Below are positions 26,646-36,344 of a stretch of DNA of 64,000 nt, piece by piece; positions within the stretch are counted from its first letter, which is position 1, and every line of letters begins with the position of its first letter. The notes under the pieces were generated by a model. That model was given only the letters and a program-made list of their open reading frames with translations, had not been told where the DNA came from and searched no databases. A program made the translations under genes and the position numbers. Source of the DNA: an uncultured Roseateles sp. (GTDB lineage Bacteria; Pseudomonadota; Gammaproteobacteria; Burkholderiales; Burkholderiaceae_C); the NCBI RefSeq assembly GCF_945956965.1, contig NZ_CAMFJS010000010.1, forward strand, positions 1 through 64,000, given 5' to 3'.

Positions 26646-29000
26646 ATCAAAAACTTTAAGAACGCAAGTCAGTCCCCGCAAGAAGGCATCGGCCTGCTCA
26701 GCGAAGTCGACGGCACCCTGCAAGGTCACCGCGACGGGCATGGTTTTCTGATCCCGGATGAGGGGCAGCAGGACGTCTATTTGCCGCAGCAGGAGATGCA
26801 TGCCGTCATGCATGGCGACCGTCTGCGTGTGCGCATCACCCGCTACGACAAACGCGGCCGCCCCGAGGGCAAGGTGCTGGAAATTCTCGAGCGCAAGAAA
26901 AAGCCCATCATCGGCCGCTTGCTGTTGGAGTCAGGCATCTGGCTGGTGGCGCCCGAAGACAAGCGCATGGGTCAAGACATCTTGATCCCCAAGAACGGCA
27001 CGGCCAATGCAACGGCCGGGCAGGTGGTGGCGGTTGAACTGATCGAGCCGCCTTCGCTGTATTCGCAGCCGGTGGGCCGGGTGGTGGAGGTCTTGGGTGA
27101 GATCGACGATCCCGGCATGGAGATCGAAATCGCGGTGCGCAAATACGATGTGCCGCACCGCTTCAGCGCCGAGACCCTGGCGCAAGCCGCCAAGCTGCCG
27201 GAGAAACTGCGTGCCATCGACTTGAAGGGGCGTATTGACCTGCGCGATGTGCCCTTGGTCACCATTGACGGTGAAGACGCGCGTGACTTCGATGATGCGG
27301 TGTTCTGCGAGCCCCACAAGCAGGGCCGCGGCAAGACTGCCTTCAGTGGCTGGCGCTTGCTGGTGGCGATTGCGGACGTGAGCCACTACGTCAAGCCCGG
27401 TGACCCGCTGGACGGGGATGCCTACGAGCGCGCCACCTCGGTCTACTTCCCGCGCCGCGTCATTCCGATGCTGCCGGAGAAATTGTCCAACGGCCTGTGC
27501 TCGCTCAACCCCTATGAAGACCGGCTTTCGATGGTCTGCGACATGCTGGTCAGCGAAAGCGGCGAGGTGCAGGCTTACCAGTTCTATCCGGCGGTGATCT
27601 GCTCGCACGCCCGTTTCACCTACAACGAGGTGGCGGCAATTCTGGGCAATACCCATGGGCCGGAGGCTGCCAAGCGGCGCGATCTGGTGCCGCATCTGCT
27701 GCATCTGCACGAGGTCTATCGTGCTTTGCTGGCTGAGCGTGGCCGCCGTGGTGCAATTGACTTCGACACGACCGAGACGCAAATCGTCTGCGACGACAAC
27801 GGTCGCATCGAGAAGATCATCCCGCGCACACGTAACGATGCGCACAAGCTGATCGAAGAGGCCATGCTGGCGGCCAATGTCTGTGCCGCGGACTTCATTG
27901 CTGATGCCAAGCACGGCTCGCTCTTCCGCGTTCACGAAGGCCCGACGCCCGAAAAGCGTGTGGCCTTGCAGGCCTATCTGCGTGCCTTGGGTCTTGGCCT
28001 GAGCATTGGCGATGATCCCAAGCCCAAGGAGTATCAAGCGATTGCCGCGGCCACCAAGGATCGCGTTGACTCGACCCAGATCCACTCGATGCTGCTGCGC
28101 TCCATGCAGCAGGCGCTGTACACCTCGGCCAACTCGGGGCACTTTGGCCTGAGCTACGAGGCATATACCCACTTCACCAGCCCGATTCGGCGTTATCCCG
28201 ACTTGCTGGTGCACCGGGTCATCAAGTCGATTCTGGCGAACAAGCGCTACCACCTCGATGCCGGCAAGATGAATGTGCCGATGCCAACCAAGCGGCCGGG
28301 GCGCGCTCAGCCTATCGATCCCGCCAAGGCCTCCACCGAGATCGAGCGCTGGGAAGTTGTGGGTGCGCATTGCAGCGCAAATGAGCGCCGCGCTGACGAG
28401 GCCTCGCGTGATGTCGAGGCCTGGCTCAAGTGCCGTTATATGCGCGAGCATTTGGGTGAAGAGTTTGCTGGCACCGTCAGCGCCGTGGCCAGCTTTGGCC
28501 TGTTCGTGCAGCTCGATGCGCTCTACGTCGAGGGCATGATTCACATCACCGAGTTGGGCGGCGAATATTTCAAGTTCGACGAAGTGCGGCAGGAGTTGCG
28601 CGGCGAGCGCACCGGCCTGCGCTACGCCACCGGCGCCCGTGTGCAGGTTCAGGTCAGCCGTGTGGACCTGGACGCGCGCAAGATCGATTTCCGCCTAATT
28701 CACGACAGCGAAGAGGCCAAGCTGGTCGCGCGCGCTCAGCGTGACAAGGCGGGTGCTGCTGCGCCGACGCGCGGCACCATGAGCGCGGCAGAGGCGCTGG
28801 AAGAAGTGCGCCGGCATGACCGCGAGGTCAAGTCTTCGGGCAAGCGCGGGGCCAAGCCGGCGCGGCGCAAGTCCGGCGCTTCACAAGCCATGGCCAGCCC
28901 GGCGCATCCCGTCAAGGCGGCGCGTGCTGAGGCGCGCAAGGGCGGCGGGAAACCTGCCGCAGCGGCCGCCGCTGAGCCGCGCGCGCGCAAGCGGCGCTGA
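26646..29000 (+). CDS. rnr: Ribonuclease R (rnr), probable AUC start
   Basis: Processive 3'-to-5' exoribonuclease that degrades structured RNA and takes part in rRNA and tmRNA quality control. Domains in order are an N-terminal cold-shock-like region (GTLQGHRDGHGFLIPDEGQQ), the RNB catalytic domain with DGEDARDFDDAVF acidic residues, an S1 domain (GTVSAVASFGLFVQLDALYVEGM) and a Lys/Arg/Ala-rich tail. Start choice is unusual: the conserved N-terminus is in frame well upstream of the first start-like codon (TTG 26781; ATG 26796), and back to the in-frame TAA at 26616 there is no ATG, GTG or TTG. AUC codons at 26643 and 26646 follow an AAGGA at 26634-26638, so one of these probably starts translation. 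Alternatively a CTG (26694) is used or the sequence has an error. Confidence 0.85.
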   Translation: MKNFKNASQSPQEGIGLLSEVDGTLQGHRDGHGFLIPDEGQQDVYLPQQEMHAVMHGDRLRVRITRYDKRGRPEGKVLEILERKKKPIIGRLLLESGIWLVAPEDKRMGQDILIPKNGTANATAGQVVAVELIEPPSLYSQPVGRVVEVLGEIDDPGMEIEIAVRKYDVPHRFSAETLAQAAKLPEKLRAIDLKGRIDLRDVPLVTIDGEDARDFDDAVFCEPHKQGRGKTAFSGWRLLVAIADVSHYVKPGDPLDGDAYERATSVYFPRRVIPMLPEKLSNGLCSLNPYEDRLSMVCDMLVSESGEVQAYQFYPAVICSHARFTYNEVAAILGNTHGPEAAKRRDLVPHLLHLHEVYRALLAERGRRGAIDFDTTETQIVCDDNGRIEKIIPRTRNDAHKLIEEAMLAANVCAADFIADAKHGSLFRVHEGPTPEKRVALQAYLRALGLGLSIGDDPKPKEYQAIAAATKDRVDSTQIHSMLLRSMQQALYTSANSGHFGLSYEAYTHFTSPIRRYPDLLVHRVIKSILANKRYHLDAGKMNVPMPTKRPGRAQPIDPAKASTEIERWEVVGAHCSANERRADEASRDVEAWLKCRYMREHLGEEFAGTVSAVASFGLFVQLDALYVEGMIHITELGGEYFKFDEVRQELRGERTGLRYATGARVQVQVSRVDLDARKIDFRLIHDSEEAKLVARAQRDKAGAAAPTRGTMSAAEALEEVRRHDREVKSSGKRGAKPARRKSGASQAMASPAHPVKAARAEARKGGGKPAAAAAAEPRARKRR

Positions 29001-29139
29001 GCGTGCTTCGGTGCGCTGTTCAGCGCCCCAAGATGCCTAGTTCGGTCTTGGCTTGAGGTCTGTCGGCCTTGTTTCGGTCGGAATTGCCGTGATGGATCTT
29101 GGCAGGTTTGGTCGGCATCGCCGCCAAGCCTTGCTGGGT

Positions 29140-30666
29140 TCAGCGCTCAGCGAAGCTTGCGCGGTTCTCGTGCATGCGCTCCACCAGGGCGCCCGCGCGC
29201 AGCGGCCCCAGGGCTTGGCTTTGGCCGGCCAGCCCGTGCCAATGCACGGCGGCGGCGGCCAGGGCTTGAGGGTCTTGCCGAGGTGCTTGGGCCCACAGAC
29301 CGGCTAGCCAACCTGCCAGCACATCGCCTGTGCCGGCGGTGGCCAGGGCGGCACTGCCGCTGGCGTTGATGAGTGGCATCTGCTGCATTCGTGCCGGCGC
29401 CGTGATGACGGTGCCCGAGCCCTTGAGGGCGACATAACTTTCAAATCGATCGGCGATTTGTTGGGCGGCAGCCAGTCGGTCGGCCTGCACGGTCTTGGTG
29501 TCGCAGCCCAGCAAACGAGCGGCCTCTAAAGGGTGAGGTGTCAGTATGGTGGTTTGTTGGCGCGCGGCTCTTTGCTGCAACTGCGATTGAAGTTTGGGGT
29601 CTGCCGCAATGGCGTTGAGCGCATCGGCGTCCAAGACCAATCGTTCTGCTTGGTTCAGTGCCGTGCTCAAGCTTGCCGCCACGGCTTGGCTGCCGCCGCA
29701 GCCGCACAGCACGGTACGGCCCGCCCATGTGTGGACATCGCTGAGGCGGCTGAGGCGCAGTTGCATCAGCTCAGGCGCTTGCGAGTCCAACTCGTTCAAG
29801 GGCTCGGTGTCGCCTGTGGGGTCCAGCGGGCAGGCGTAGACCCTGCCGGCGCCTGAGGCCAATGCGGCCCGGGCAGCTAAGCGCAGGGCGCCGCGCATGC
29901 CGGGGGCGCCGCCAATCACCAGCACATCGCCTTGGCTGCCTTTGTGTTGCATGTGGCTGGCTGGCTGGCCCCAATCGCGTAGGCAATCGAGGCCGATCAG
30001 CCGGGCGTCCGGCTGATCGGGCGTCACGCCCAGTGTGTCAAGCCAGATCTCGCCGCTGCATGCGCGGCCGGCGCCTGTGAATAAGCCGGGCTTCAGGCTC
30101 AGCAGGCACAGCGTGTGCTGGGCCTGCACCACCCAGTCGCCGTAGCAGTTGCCGCTGTCTGGGGCCAGGCCGCTGGGCAGATCGACCGCCAGCACGGGTG
30201 CGCCCAGTTGATTGAGGGTTTGAATGGCCGTGGCGATGGCGCCGCTCGGTGCTCGATCGCTGCCCAGGCCCAGCAGGGCATCGATGGCTAGGCCGGTGTC
30301 GAGAGCTGGGGTCAGGTCTTGCGTGATGGGCACGCCCGCCGCTTGTGCGGTCAGCAGTGCTGTTTGCGCGTCGGCAGGCGTTCGGCTTTTGCTGGGGATC
30401 AAGCTGACGCGGACGCGCCGGCCTTGGCTGTGCAGCAGTCGCGCGGCGACCAGGCCGTCGCCGCCGTTATTGCCGGGTCCGCACACGATCCAGAAGGTGC
30501 GCTTGGTATCGGTTTGCAGGGCCAGTGCCAGCTTGGCCAGGCTCAGTCCAGCGCGTTCCATCAAGCTGGGGCTGGGCTGCTGTGCGAGCGCGCGGGCCTC
30601 CATGGCACGGGCGCTGGCGGCCAAGAATAAGGGCAGGGTGTGGAGCAGCTTGCTGAGGTGGATCAC
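29140..30666 (-). CDS. nnr: Bifunctional NAD(P)H-hydrate epimerase/dehydratase (YjeF/Nnr)
   Basis: Repairs damaged NADHX/NADPHX: the N-terminal YjeF_N domain epimerises the hydrates and the C-terminal carbohydrate-kinase-like domain dehydrates them using ADP. The epimerase half shows CGPGNNGGDGLVAARLL, the family's substrate-binding signature. The dehydratase half shows GGAPGMRGALRLAARAAL, a TPHPLEAARLLG block and the terminal GTGDVLAGWLAGL. The 508 residues fit the bifunctional fusion. The start is a GTG. It lies 58 bp downstream of the dadA-like gene on the same strand, so the two may be co-transcribed, and it converges on rnr. Confidence 0.92.
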   Translation of the reverse strand: MIHLSKLLHTLPLFLAASARAMEARALAQQPSPSLMERAGLSLAKLALALQTDTKRTFWIVCGPGNNGGDGLVAARLLHSQGRRVRVSLIPSKSRTPADAQTALLTAQAAGVPITQDLTPALDTGLAIDALLGLGSDRAPSGAIATAIQTLNQLGAPVLAVDLPSGLAPDSGNCYGDWVVQAQHTLCLLSLKPGLFTGAGRACSGEIWLDTLGVTPDQPDARLIGLDCLRDWGQPASHMQHKGSQGDVLVIGGAPGMRGALRLAARAALASGAGRVYACPLDPTGDTEPLNELDSQAPELMQLRLSRLSDVHTWAGRTVLCGCGGSQAVAASLSTALNQAERLVLDADALNAIAADPKLQSQLQQRAARQQTTILTPHPLEAARLLGCDTKTVQADRLAAAQQIADRFESYVALKGSGTVITAPARMQQMPLINASGSAALATAGTGDVLAGWLAGLWAQAPRQDPQALAAAAVHWHGLAGQSQALGPLRAGALVERMHENRASFAER

Positions 30667-30724
30667 AGCTGGATTGTGAGTCCAAATGCCATGCCGGCCA
30701 CAGCCCTGTTTCCCCCCGGTTTCC

Positions 30725-32032
30725 TCAGGCTGCCAGCCGGCTCAACTCAAGCCCTGTGGTAGCGGGGATGTCGGCGCCGGCTTGATCGCCGCTGATCTGG
30801 CTGCTGATGACGCAGGCGGCGCCACAGGCCAAGGTCCAGCTCAGCAAGGCGCTGGGTTCGTGGGCGAGATTGAGCCAAACCCCGCTGCGCCCGCTCTGGC
30901 CCAGCAGGGGCAGGCCGTCGGCCAGATGCACCTGGCTGCCGCGCCATTGCTGCAATTGGCCGGCTTGCATGGCGCCGGGGAACCAGTCGTCCAGCACCTT
31001 GTGCATTTGCGTCAATGCCGCCGGTCGAATGCGCGGGCTGGCATCGAATTCGCCGCTCTGGCACAGACGAATCCGCTGGCCGATGCGGCTGATGCTGATG
31101 CCGGTGGCTTGGTCGAAAAGGCCGGCGCGCGGTCCCAGATCCGGGTGGGCCTCCAACTGCCGCAAGGGCGCGGTCAGTGAACTGCCGTGCAAGCTTGCCA
31201 GTGCGAGCTTGATACCCAGGGGCTGCAGCAGTGCGGCTGCGCCCGTGCCGGCGCAAACCACGATGGCGTCGAAGCTGTCTTGCTGCGGGCCATGGGGGGC
31301 AGGGCGGGTGTCGGAGGCGTCTTTGCTCTCGGCATAGCGGGTGCTGGGGCCGGCTTGCTCTGCGGGTGGTGTGTATTCGTGCACCAGTTGCGCGGGCGTG
31401 CCTGGGTTGATGCTGCGCACCGTGGTGTGAAAGCGGAATTGCGCACCCAGGCGTTGGGCGGCCAGACGGATCTGGTGGGCGAACTGGCGGCAGTTGCCGA
31501 CCTCGGCTTGGGCCAGGTGGATGCCGCCATGCAGGGCTTGGTCGGGGTTCAGGCCGGGCTCGACAGTGCGGCATTCCTCGGGGCTGAGCAGCTTGGCGCT
31601 GAAGCCGAACTGCGCCAAGCGGTCCAGCCCGGGCTGAATCTGCTTGAGCTCGCGCTCGGTGCGCAGCAGCACCAGCTGACCTTCGGCGCGCTCGAAGTCC
31701 AGTTGCAGGCTGCGCCGCAAGGTTTGCAGGCGCTGCAAGCTGAATTGGGCGAGCTTGAATAGGTTCTCTTGCGCAGCCGCGGAACTCTTGTTTTGGGCTG
31801 CGCGGCGGCGTTGCCATTGCCAGCCGAAGTGGCGGCCTGCGCTTAGGCGGGGCCAGCCGGGCGTGGTCCAGGGCAGGGCGAGTTCGGGGGCGACGATGCC
31901 GGCATTGGCAAAGCTGCCTTCGGCGGCCACGCTGCCGCAGCGATCGAATACCGTGACTTGGTGGCCGCGTGCGCTGAGTTCAAACGCGGTGGTGACGCCG
32001 GCAATGCCGGCGCCGATGATGGCGATGCGCAT
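30725..32032 (-). CDS. dadA: FAD-dependent D-amino acid dehydrogenase (DadA-like)
   Basis: Oxidoreductase of the DAO/DadA family, expected to deaminate D-amino acids to 2-oxo acids and pass electrons to the respiratory chain at the inner membrane. The N-terminal Rossmann motif IIGAGIAGVTTAFELSARGH with a following acidic residue (VFD) binds FAD. The segment GSFANAGIVAPELALPW is typical of DadA, and the C-terminus has the QVHLADGLPLLGQS region. The ATG chosen gives 435 residues and has GGGGA just upstream; the longer frame to 32335 has no homology-like sequence. No alanine racemase (dadX) is adjacent, so substrate range is open. Confidence 0.85.
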   Translation of the reverse strand: MRIAIIGAGIAGVTTAFELSARGHQVTVFDRCGSVAAEGSFANAGIVAPELALPWTTPGWPRLSAGRHFGWQWQRRRAAQNKSSAAAQENLFKLAQFSLQRLQTLRRSLQLDFERAEGQLVLLRTERELKQIQPGLDRLAQFGFSAKLLSPEECRTVEPGLNPDQALHGGIHLAQAEVGNCRQFAHQIRLAAQRLGAQFRFHTTVRSINPGTPAQLVHEYTPPAEQAGPSTRYAESKDASDTRPAPHGPQQDSFDAIVVCAGTGAAALLQPLGIKLALASLHGSSLTAPLRQLEAHPDLGPRAGLFDQATGISISRIGQRIRLCQSGEFDASPRIRPAALTQMHKVLDDWFPGAMQAGQLQQWRGSQVHLADGLPLLGQSGRSGVWLNLAHEPSALLSWTLACGAACVISSQISGDQAGADIPATTGLELSRLAA

Positions 32033-32352
32033 GCTCAGTGTCCCCGCCCGAATTTGGCAGGCGCGCGGCTCTGGCTGAGGCCTTGAGGGGCGGTGAATCG
32101 AAGGGCTCGCAGTCGGCCTTCTCGCATGCGCTGCGGGGCGCTGCTCAGGTCGTTGGGCATAAGTCGTGTATAATCTTTGGGTTTTGCCGGGTGGCTCGAA
32201 CAAGAATGTTCGGTCGCTGATCGGTGGAATTAATCGCAAACCGGCTATTCGAGAGGTGTTGCTGCTGTTCAGGCAAAGCCAAGTGCTTTGTCTCAGAAGT
32301 ATTGCAGAGCAATTCGAGCCGGATTTTAGACACAACCTTCGGAGTAATAAAA
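32033..32352 (+). promoter_or_regulatory. dadA-rpsB divergent region with rpsB promoter and leader
   Basis: This 320-bp gap contains no convincing gene. A perfect TATAAT at 32169-32174 is a good -10 for rpsB; the -35 is not clear. The predicted leader of about 170 nt includes a hairpin CGAACA / TGTTCG (32197-32212) and ends with GGAG before the rpsB ATG. A structured rpsB leader that binds S2 for autoregulation is known in E. coli; whether this one works the same way is inference. Confidence 0.55.
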
Positions 32353-33099
32353 ATGTCCGTCACTATGCGCGAGATGCTGGAAGCCGGCGTCCACTTTGGT
32401 CACCAAACACGTTTTTGGCATCCCAAGATGGCCCCCTACATCTACGGCCATCGCAACAAGATTCACATCATCAACCTCGAGAAGACGCTGCCTGCGTTCG
32501 AAGAGGCGATGAAGTTCGTTCGCAACCTGGCCTCCAAGCGCGGCACCATCATGATGATTGGCACCAAGCGCCAAGCTCGTGAAGTCATCGCTCTGGAAGC
32601 TCAGCGCGCTGGCATGCCTTATGTCGACCAGCGTTGGTTGGGCGGCATGATGACCAACTTCAAGACGGTCAAGGCTTCGCTGAAGAACCTGAAGGACATG
32701 CAAGCTCAGGTCGAAGCTGGTACCCAGCCCGCGATCAAGAAAGAAGCGCTGATGTTCCAGCGTGACTTGGCCAAGCTGGAAAAAGACATCGGCGGCATCC
32801 AGGACATGGCCGGCTTGCCCGACGCCATCTTCGTGATCGACGTGGGCTTCCACAAGATCGCTGTTGCCGAGGCCAAGAAGCTGGGCATCCCCGTCATCGG
32901 CGTGGTTGACACCAACCACTCGCCCGAAGGCATCGACTACGTCATTCCTGGTAACGATGACTCGGCCAAGGCCGTGGCTCTGTACGCTCGCGCCGTTGCT
33001 GACGCCGTGCTGGAAGGCCGTGCCAATGCTGGTAACGAAGTCGTGCATGCTCAAGCCCCCGCTGGCGACGAGTTCGTGGAAGTGAGCGAAGGCGCTTAA
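32353..33099 (+). CDS. rpsB: 30S ribosomal protein S2
   Basis: Structural protein of the small subunit that binds late in assembly and is needed for S1 docking. The start [22 protein letters not shown] and the blocks [50 protein letters not shown] and [22 protein letters not shown] are typical. The 248-residue length is normal. A GGAG lies 8 bp upstream of the ATG. Codon use is strongly biased, as expected for a highly expressed gene. It heads the rpsB-tsf cluster and is followed by a terminator/attenuator before tsf. Confidence 0.97.
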   Translation: MSVTMREMLEAGVHFGHQTRFWHPKMAPYIYGHRNKIHIINLEKTLPAFEEAMKFVRNLASKRGTIMMIGTKRQAREVIALEAQRAGMPYVDQRWLGGMMTNFKTVKASLKNLKDMQAQVEAGTQPAIKKEALMFQRDLAKLEKDIGGIQDMAGLPDAIFVIDVGFHKIAVAEAKKLGIPVIGVVDTNHSPEGIDYVIPGNDDSAKAVALYARAVADAVLEGRANAGNEVVHAQAPAGDEFVEVSEGA

Positions 33100-33128
33100 T
33101 CGCGTCTTTGGCTCCTAACGCCACGACC

Positions 33129-33156
33129 AAAAGGGGCTGATTCAGCCCCTTTTTTT
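33129..33156 (+). terminator. Terminator/attenuator between rpsB and tsf
   Basis: The inverted repeat AAAAGGGGCTGA / TCAGCCCCTTTT is followed by further Ts (TTTTTTT in total). It fits partial termination after rpsB, which would give rpsB excess over downstream genes. Confidence 0.85.
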
Positions 33157-33224
33157 CAGAAAAATTGGATATCAACGAGCTGTCGCTGTTCAAGCGCGAG
33201 GGCTCATGAAACCGGAGAATCAAA

Positions 33225-34121
33225 ATGGCTGTTATTACCGCAAGCATGGTTGCTGAGCTGCGCGCTCGTACCGACGCTCCGATGATGGAGTGCAAGAAGG
33301 CCCTGACCGAAGCCGAAGGCGATCTGGGTCGTGCGGAAGAAATCCTGCGCGTCAAGCTGGGCAACAAGGCTGGCAAGGCCGCTTCGCGCGTGACCGCCGA
33401 AGGCGTCGTTGCCACCGCCGTGGTGGGCAACGCTGGCGCTCTGCTGGAAGTGAACTGCGAAACCGACTTCGTGTCCAAGAACGATGCCTTCCTGGCTTTC
33501 GTGAACGCTGTCGCGGGTCTGATCGCTTCGGACGCACCGGCCGACGTGGCTGCCCTGTCGGCACTGCCCCTGTCGCAAGAAGGCTTCGGCCCCACGGTGG
33601 AAGATGTTCGCAAGGGCCTGATCGGCAAGATCGGCGAGAACATGACCATCCGCCGCTTCCAGCGCTATGCCACCGGCTCCAAGCTGGCTTCCTACCTGCA
33701 CGGCACCCGCATCGGCGTGATGGTTGAGTTCGACGGCGACGAAGTTGCTGCCAAGGACGTCGCCATGCACGTGGCCGCCATGAAGCCCGCCGCTCTGTCT
33801 TCGGCCGATGTGCCTGCTGAGCTGGTCGAGAAGGAGCGCAAGATCGCTGCCGAGAAGGCTGCCGAGTCCGGCAAGCCTGCCGACATCGTCGCCAAGATGG
33901 TTGAAGGCTCGGTGCAGAAGTTCCTGAAGGAAGTCTCGCTGCTGGATCAAGTCTTCGTGAAGGCTGCCGACGGCAAGCAAACCGTTGCCGCCATGCTGAA
34001 GGACAAGGCCACCACCGTGAAGGGTTTCACCCTGTACGTGGTCGGCGAAGGCATTGAGAAGAAGGTGGACGACTTCGCCGCCGAAGTGGCCGCGCAAGTG
34101 GCTGCCGCCAAGGGGGCTTAA
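33225..34121 (+). CDS. tsf: Elongation factor Ts
   Basis: Guanine nucleotide exchange factor that recycles EF-Tu-GDP to EF-Tu-GTP during translation. The N-terminal UBA-like module ([20 protein letters not shown]) contains the family signature [14 protein letters not shown]. The core motif [13 protein letters not shown] is present. The 298 residues fit the long proteobacterial form. A GGAG is 7 bp before the ATG. It follows rpsB across an attenuator and precedes pyrH. Confidence 0.97.
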   Translation: MAVITASMVAELRARTDAPMMECKKALTEAEGDLGRAEEILRVKLGNKAGKAASRVTAEGVVATAVVGNAGALLEVNCETDFVSKNDAFLAFVNAVAGLIASDAPADVAALSALPLSQEGFGPTVEDVRKGLIGKIGENMTIRRFQRYATGSKLASYLHGTRIGVMVEFDGDEVAAKDVAMHVAAMKPAALSSADVPAELVEKERKIAAEKAAESGKPADIVAKMVEGSVQKFLKEVSLLDQVFVKAADGKQTVAAMLKDKATTVKGFTLYVVGEGIEKKVDDFAAEVAAQVAAAKGA

Positions 34122-34129
34122 GCCTCCCC

Positions 34130-34162
34130 AGTGTAAAGGGCGCCTCTGGCGCCCTTTACACT
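34130..34162 (+). terminator. Perfect 15-bp stem-loop after tsf
   Basis: Arms AGTGTAAAGGGCGCC and GGCGCCCTTTACACT flank a 3-nt loop (TCT). No T-run follows, so it may be a weak or RNA-stabilising structure rather than a full terminator between tsf and pyrH. Confidence 0.6.
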
Positions 34163-34262
34163 TGTGCCCGCGCTGATGCGTGGCCCATCCCACAAGGAGG
34201 GTGTCAGCCGGCGCGGCACGCCAAGACTATTTTTAGCAACACGCAGCACATAGAGGTCACAC

Positions 34263-34973
34263 ATGCCCGCGCTCAAACGAATTCTGCTCAAACTCTCCGG
34301 CGAAGCTTTGATGGGCGATGACGCCTTCGGCATCAACCGCGCCACCATCGTGCGTATGGTGCAAGAGATCCGCGAGGTCACGGAATTGGGCGTGGAGGTG
34401 GCGGTGGTCATCGGCGGCGGCAATATCTTCCGCGGTGTGGCGGGGGGCTCGGTGGGCATGGACCGCGCAACGGCCGACTACATGGGCATGTTGGCCACGG
34501 TGATGAATTCGCTCGCCCTGGCTGACACCATGCGCCAAGAAGGCATCACCGCGCGCGTGATGTCGGCCATCGGCATCGAGCAGGTGGTGGAGCCCTATGT
34601 GCGCCCCAAGGCTTTGCAGTATCTGGAAGAAGGCAAGGTCGTGGTGTTTGCTGCCGGTACCGGCAATCCCTTCTTCACCACCGACACGGCCGCAGCCCTG
34701 CGTGGCGCGGAAATGGGCGTGGAGATTGTGCTCAAGGCCACCAAGGTCGACGGCGTTTACACTGCCGACCCGAAAAAGGACCCGTCCGCGACCCGCTACG
34801 CACGCATCAGCTTCGATGAAGCGATCACCAAGAATCTGCAAGTTCTGGATGCCACCGCCTTCGCGCTGTGCCGCGACCAGAAGCTGCCGATCCGCGTGTT
34901 CAGCATCTTGAAGCCTGGTTCGCTCAAGCGGGTGGTCATGGGTGAAGACGAAGGCACGCTGGTGCACGTTTAA
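34263..34973 (+). CDS. pyrH: Uridylate kinase
   Basis: Hexameric UMP kinase of the amino-acid-kinase fold that makes UDP, feeding all pyrimidine nucleotide and UDP-sugar synthesis. The N-terminal [20 protein letters not shown], the [11 protein letters not shown] block and the [17 protein letters not shown] segment are diagnostic of PyrH. At 236 residues it is normal length. Its position between tsf and frr is conserved across most bacteria. Confidence 0.97.
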   Translation: MPALKRILLKLSGEALMGDDAFGINRATIVRMVQEIREVTELGVEVAVVIGGGNIFRGVAGGSVGMDRATADYMGMLATVMNSLALADTMRQEGITARVMSAIGIEQVVEPYVRPKALQYLEEGKVVVFAAGTGNPFFTTDTAAALRGAEMGVEIVLKATKVDGVYTADPKKDPSATRYARISFDEAITKNLQVLDATAFALCRDQKLPIRVFSILKPGSLKRVVMGEDEGTLVHV

Positions 34974-35017
34974 GTGCTTGCCGGCCTTAGAACTGATCAG
35001 ATATTCAGAGAAGCATC

Positions 35018-35578
35018 ATGAGCATTGCAGACATCAAGCAAAACGCTGAATCGAAGATGGCCAAGTCCGTCGAAGCTTTCAAGAACGAGTTGGTGAAGAT
35101 CCGCGTGGGCCGTGCCCACCCCGGCATCCTGGATCAAGTCAGTGTCGAGTATTACGGCTCCATGGTGCCGATCAGCCAGGTGGCCAATGTGTCTTTGCTG
35201 GATGCGCGCACCATCAGCGTCCAGCCCTGGGAAAAAGGCATGGGCCCCAAGATTGAGAAGTCGATTCGCGAGTCTGACCTGGGCTTGAACCCTTCCTCGC
35301 AAGGCGATCTGATTCGCGTGCCGGTGCCTCCGCTCAACGAAGAGCGCCGCCGCGAGCTGACCAAGGTCGTGCGCAATGCCGGCGAAGATGCCAAGGTGGC
35401 CGTGCGCAATCTGCGCCGTGACGCCAATGAGCAAGCCAAGAAGCTGACCAAAGACAAGCTGATCAGCGAAGACGACGAGCGCCGTAGCCTGGACGATGCG
35501 CAAAAGCTCACCGACCGCACGATCGCTGAAATCGACCGCCTGATCGCGGCCAAAGAAGCCGAAATTCTGGCTGTCTGA
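35018..35578 (+). CDS. frr: Ribosome recycling factor
   Basis: Acts with EF-G to split post-termination ribosomes. The 186-residue protein is mainly the three-helix bundle, with [16 protein letters not shown] ([21 protein letters not shown]) and [23 protein letters not shown] segments typical of RRF. It sits between pyrH and uppS in the standard order. Confidence 0.97.
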   Translation: MSIADIKQNAESKMAKSVEAFKNELVKIRVGRAHPGILDQVSVEYYGSMVPISQVANVSLLDARTISVQPWEKGMGPKIEKSIRESDLGLNPSSQGDLIRVPVPPLNEERRRELTKVVRNAGEDAKVAVRNLRRDANEQAKKLTKDKLISEDDERRSLDDAQKLTDRTIAEIDRLIAAKEAEILAV

Positions 35579-35593
35579 GCGGACCCGCTGCGC

Positions 35594-36325
35594 GTGAGTT
35601 CCGAACAGACCCTCGTGCCTCGCCACATTGCCGTCGTCATGGACGGCAATGGGCGCTGGGCCAAAAAGCGCTTTCTGCCCCGATTCTTTGGCCATAAGCA
35701 AGGCGTTGATGCCTTGGTCAAGGTGGTGCAGGCCTGCATCGACCGAGAGGTCGAGTACCTCACCGTCTTCGCCTTCTCCAGCGAAAACTGGAAACGCCCC
35801 TCCGATGAAGTCTCCGGCCTGATGGGCTTGGTGCTGGCGGCGGTGTCGCGTTATCTGGCCCGCATGGGGGCCATGGGCGTGCGCATTCGCATTGTGGGTG
35901 ACCGTGATGCGGTTTCACCCAAGCTGCGCAATGCCTGGAATGAGGCCGAATCCGCCACCGCGCACAACACCAAGCTGACCTTGTCGGTGGCCTTCAACTA
36001 CGGTGGCCGCTGGGATGTGGTGCAGGCGTGCAAGGGCGCCATGCAAGCCGGCGTGCCGCCCGAAGAGCTGACCGAGGCCAAGCTGAGCGAATTCATGGCG
36101 ATGAGCTATGCGCCGGACCCCGACCTCTTCATCCGCACCGGCGGGGAAGTACGCATCAGCAACTTCTTGCTGTGGCAGGTGGCGTATACCGAGTTTGTTT
36201 TCTCCGACTGCCTCTGGCCTGAGTTCGGCGAAGCCCAGCTAGATGCTGCCATCGAAGCCTTCCGCGAGCGCGATCGGCGCTTCGGCGGCGTCAAGCCCGA
36301 GCCTGCCGTTAGCGCAAGCGTCTGA
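35594..36325 (+). CDS. uppS: Isoprenyl transferase (undecaprenyl diphosphate synthase)
   Basis: Cis-prenyltransferase that extends farnesyl diphosphate with isopentenyl units to C55-PP, the lipid carrier for peptidoglycan and O-antigen. The catalytic motif VVMDGNGRWAKKR includes Asp17. TVFAFSSENWKRP and the C-terminal DLFIRTGGEVRISNFLLWQ with YTEFVFSD are family hallmarks. The start is a GTG 15 bp after frr. It is followed by cdsA and dxr, so the cluster couples isoprenoid supply to its use. Confidence 0.95.
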   Translation: MSSEQTLVPRHIAVVMDGNGRWAKKRFLPRFFGHKQGVDALVKVVQACIDREVEYLTVFAFSSENWKRPSDEVSGLMGLVLAAVSRYLARMGAMGVRIRIVGDRDAVSPKLRNAWNEAESATAHNTKLTLSVAFNYGGRWDVVQACKGAMQAGVPPEELTEAKLSEFMAMSYAPDPDLFIRTGGEVRISNFLLWQVAYTEFVFSDCLWPEFGEAQLDAAIEAFRERDRRFGGVKPEPAVSASV

Positions 36326-36344
36326 TCTTTTTTCAAAGGCCTCA

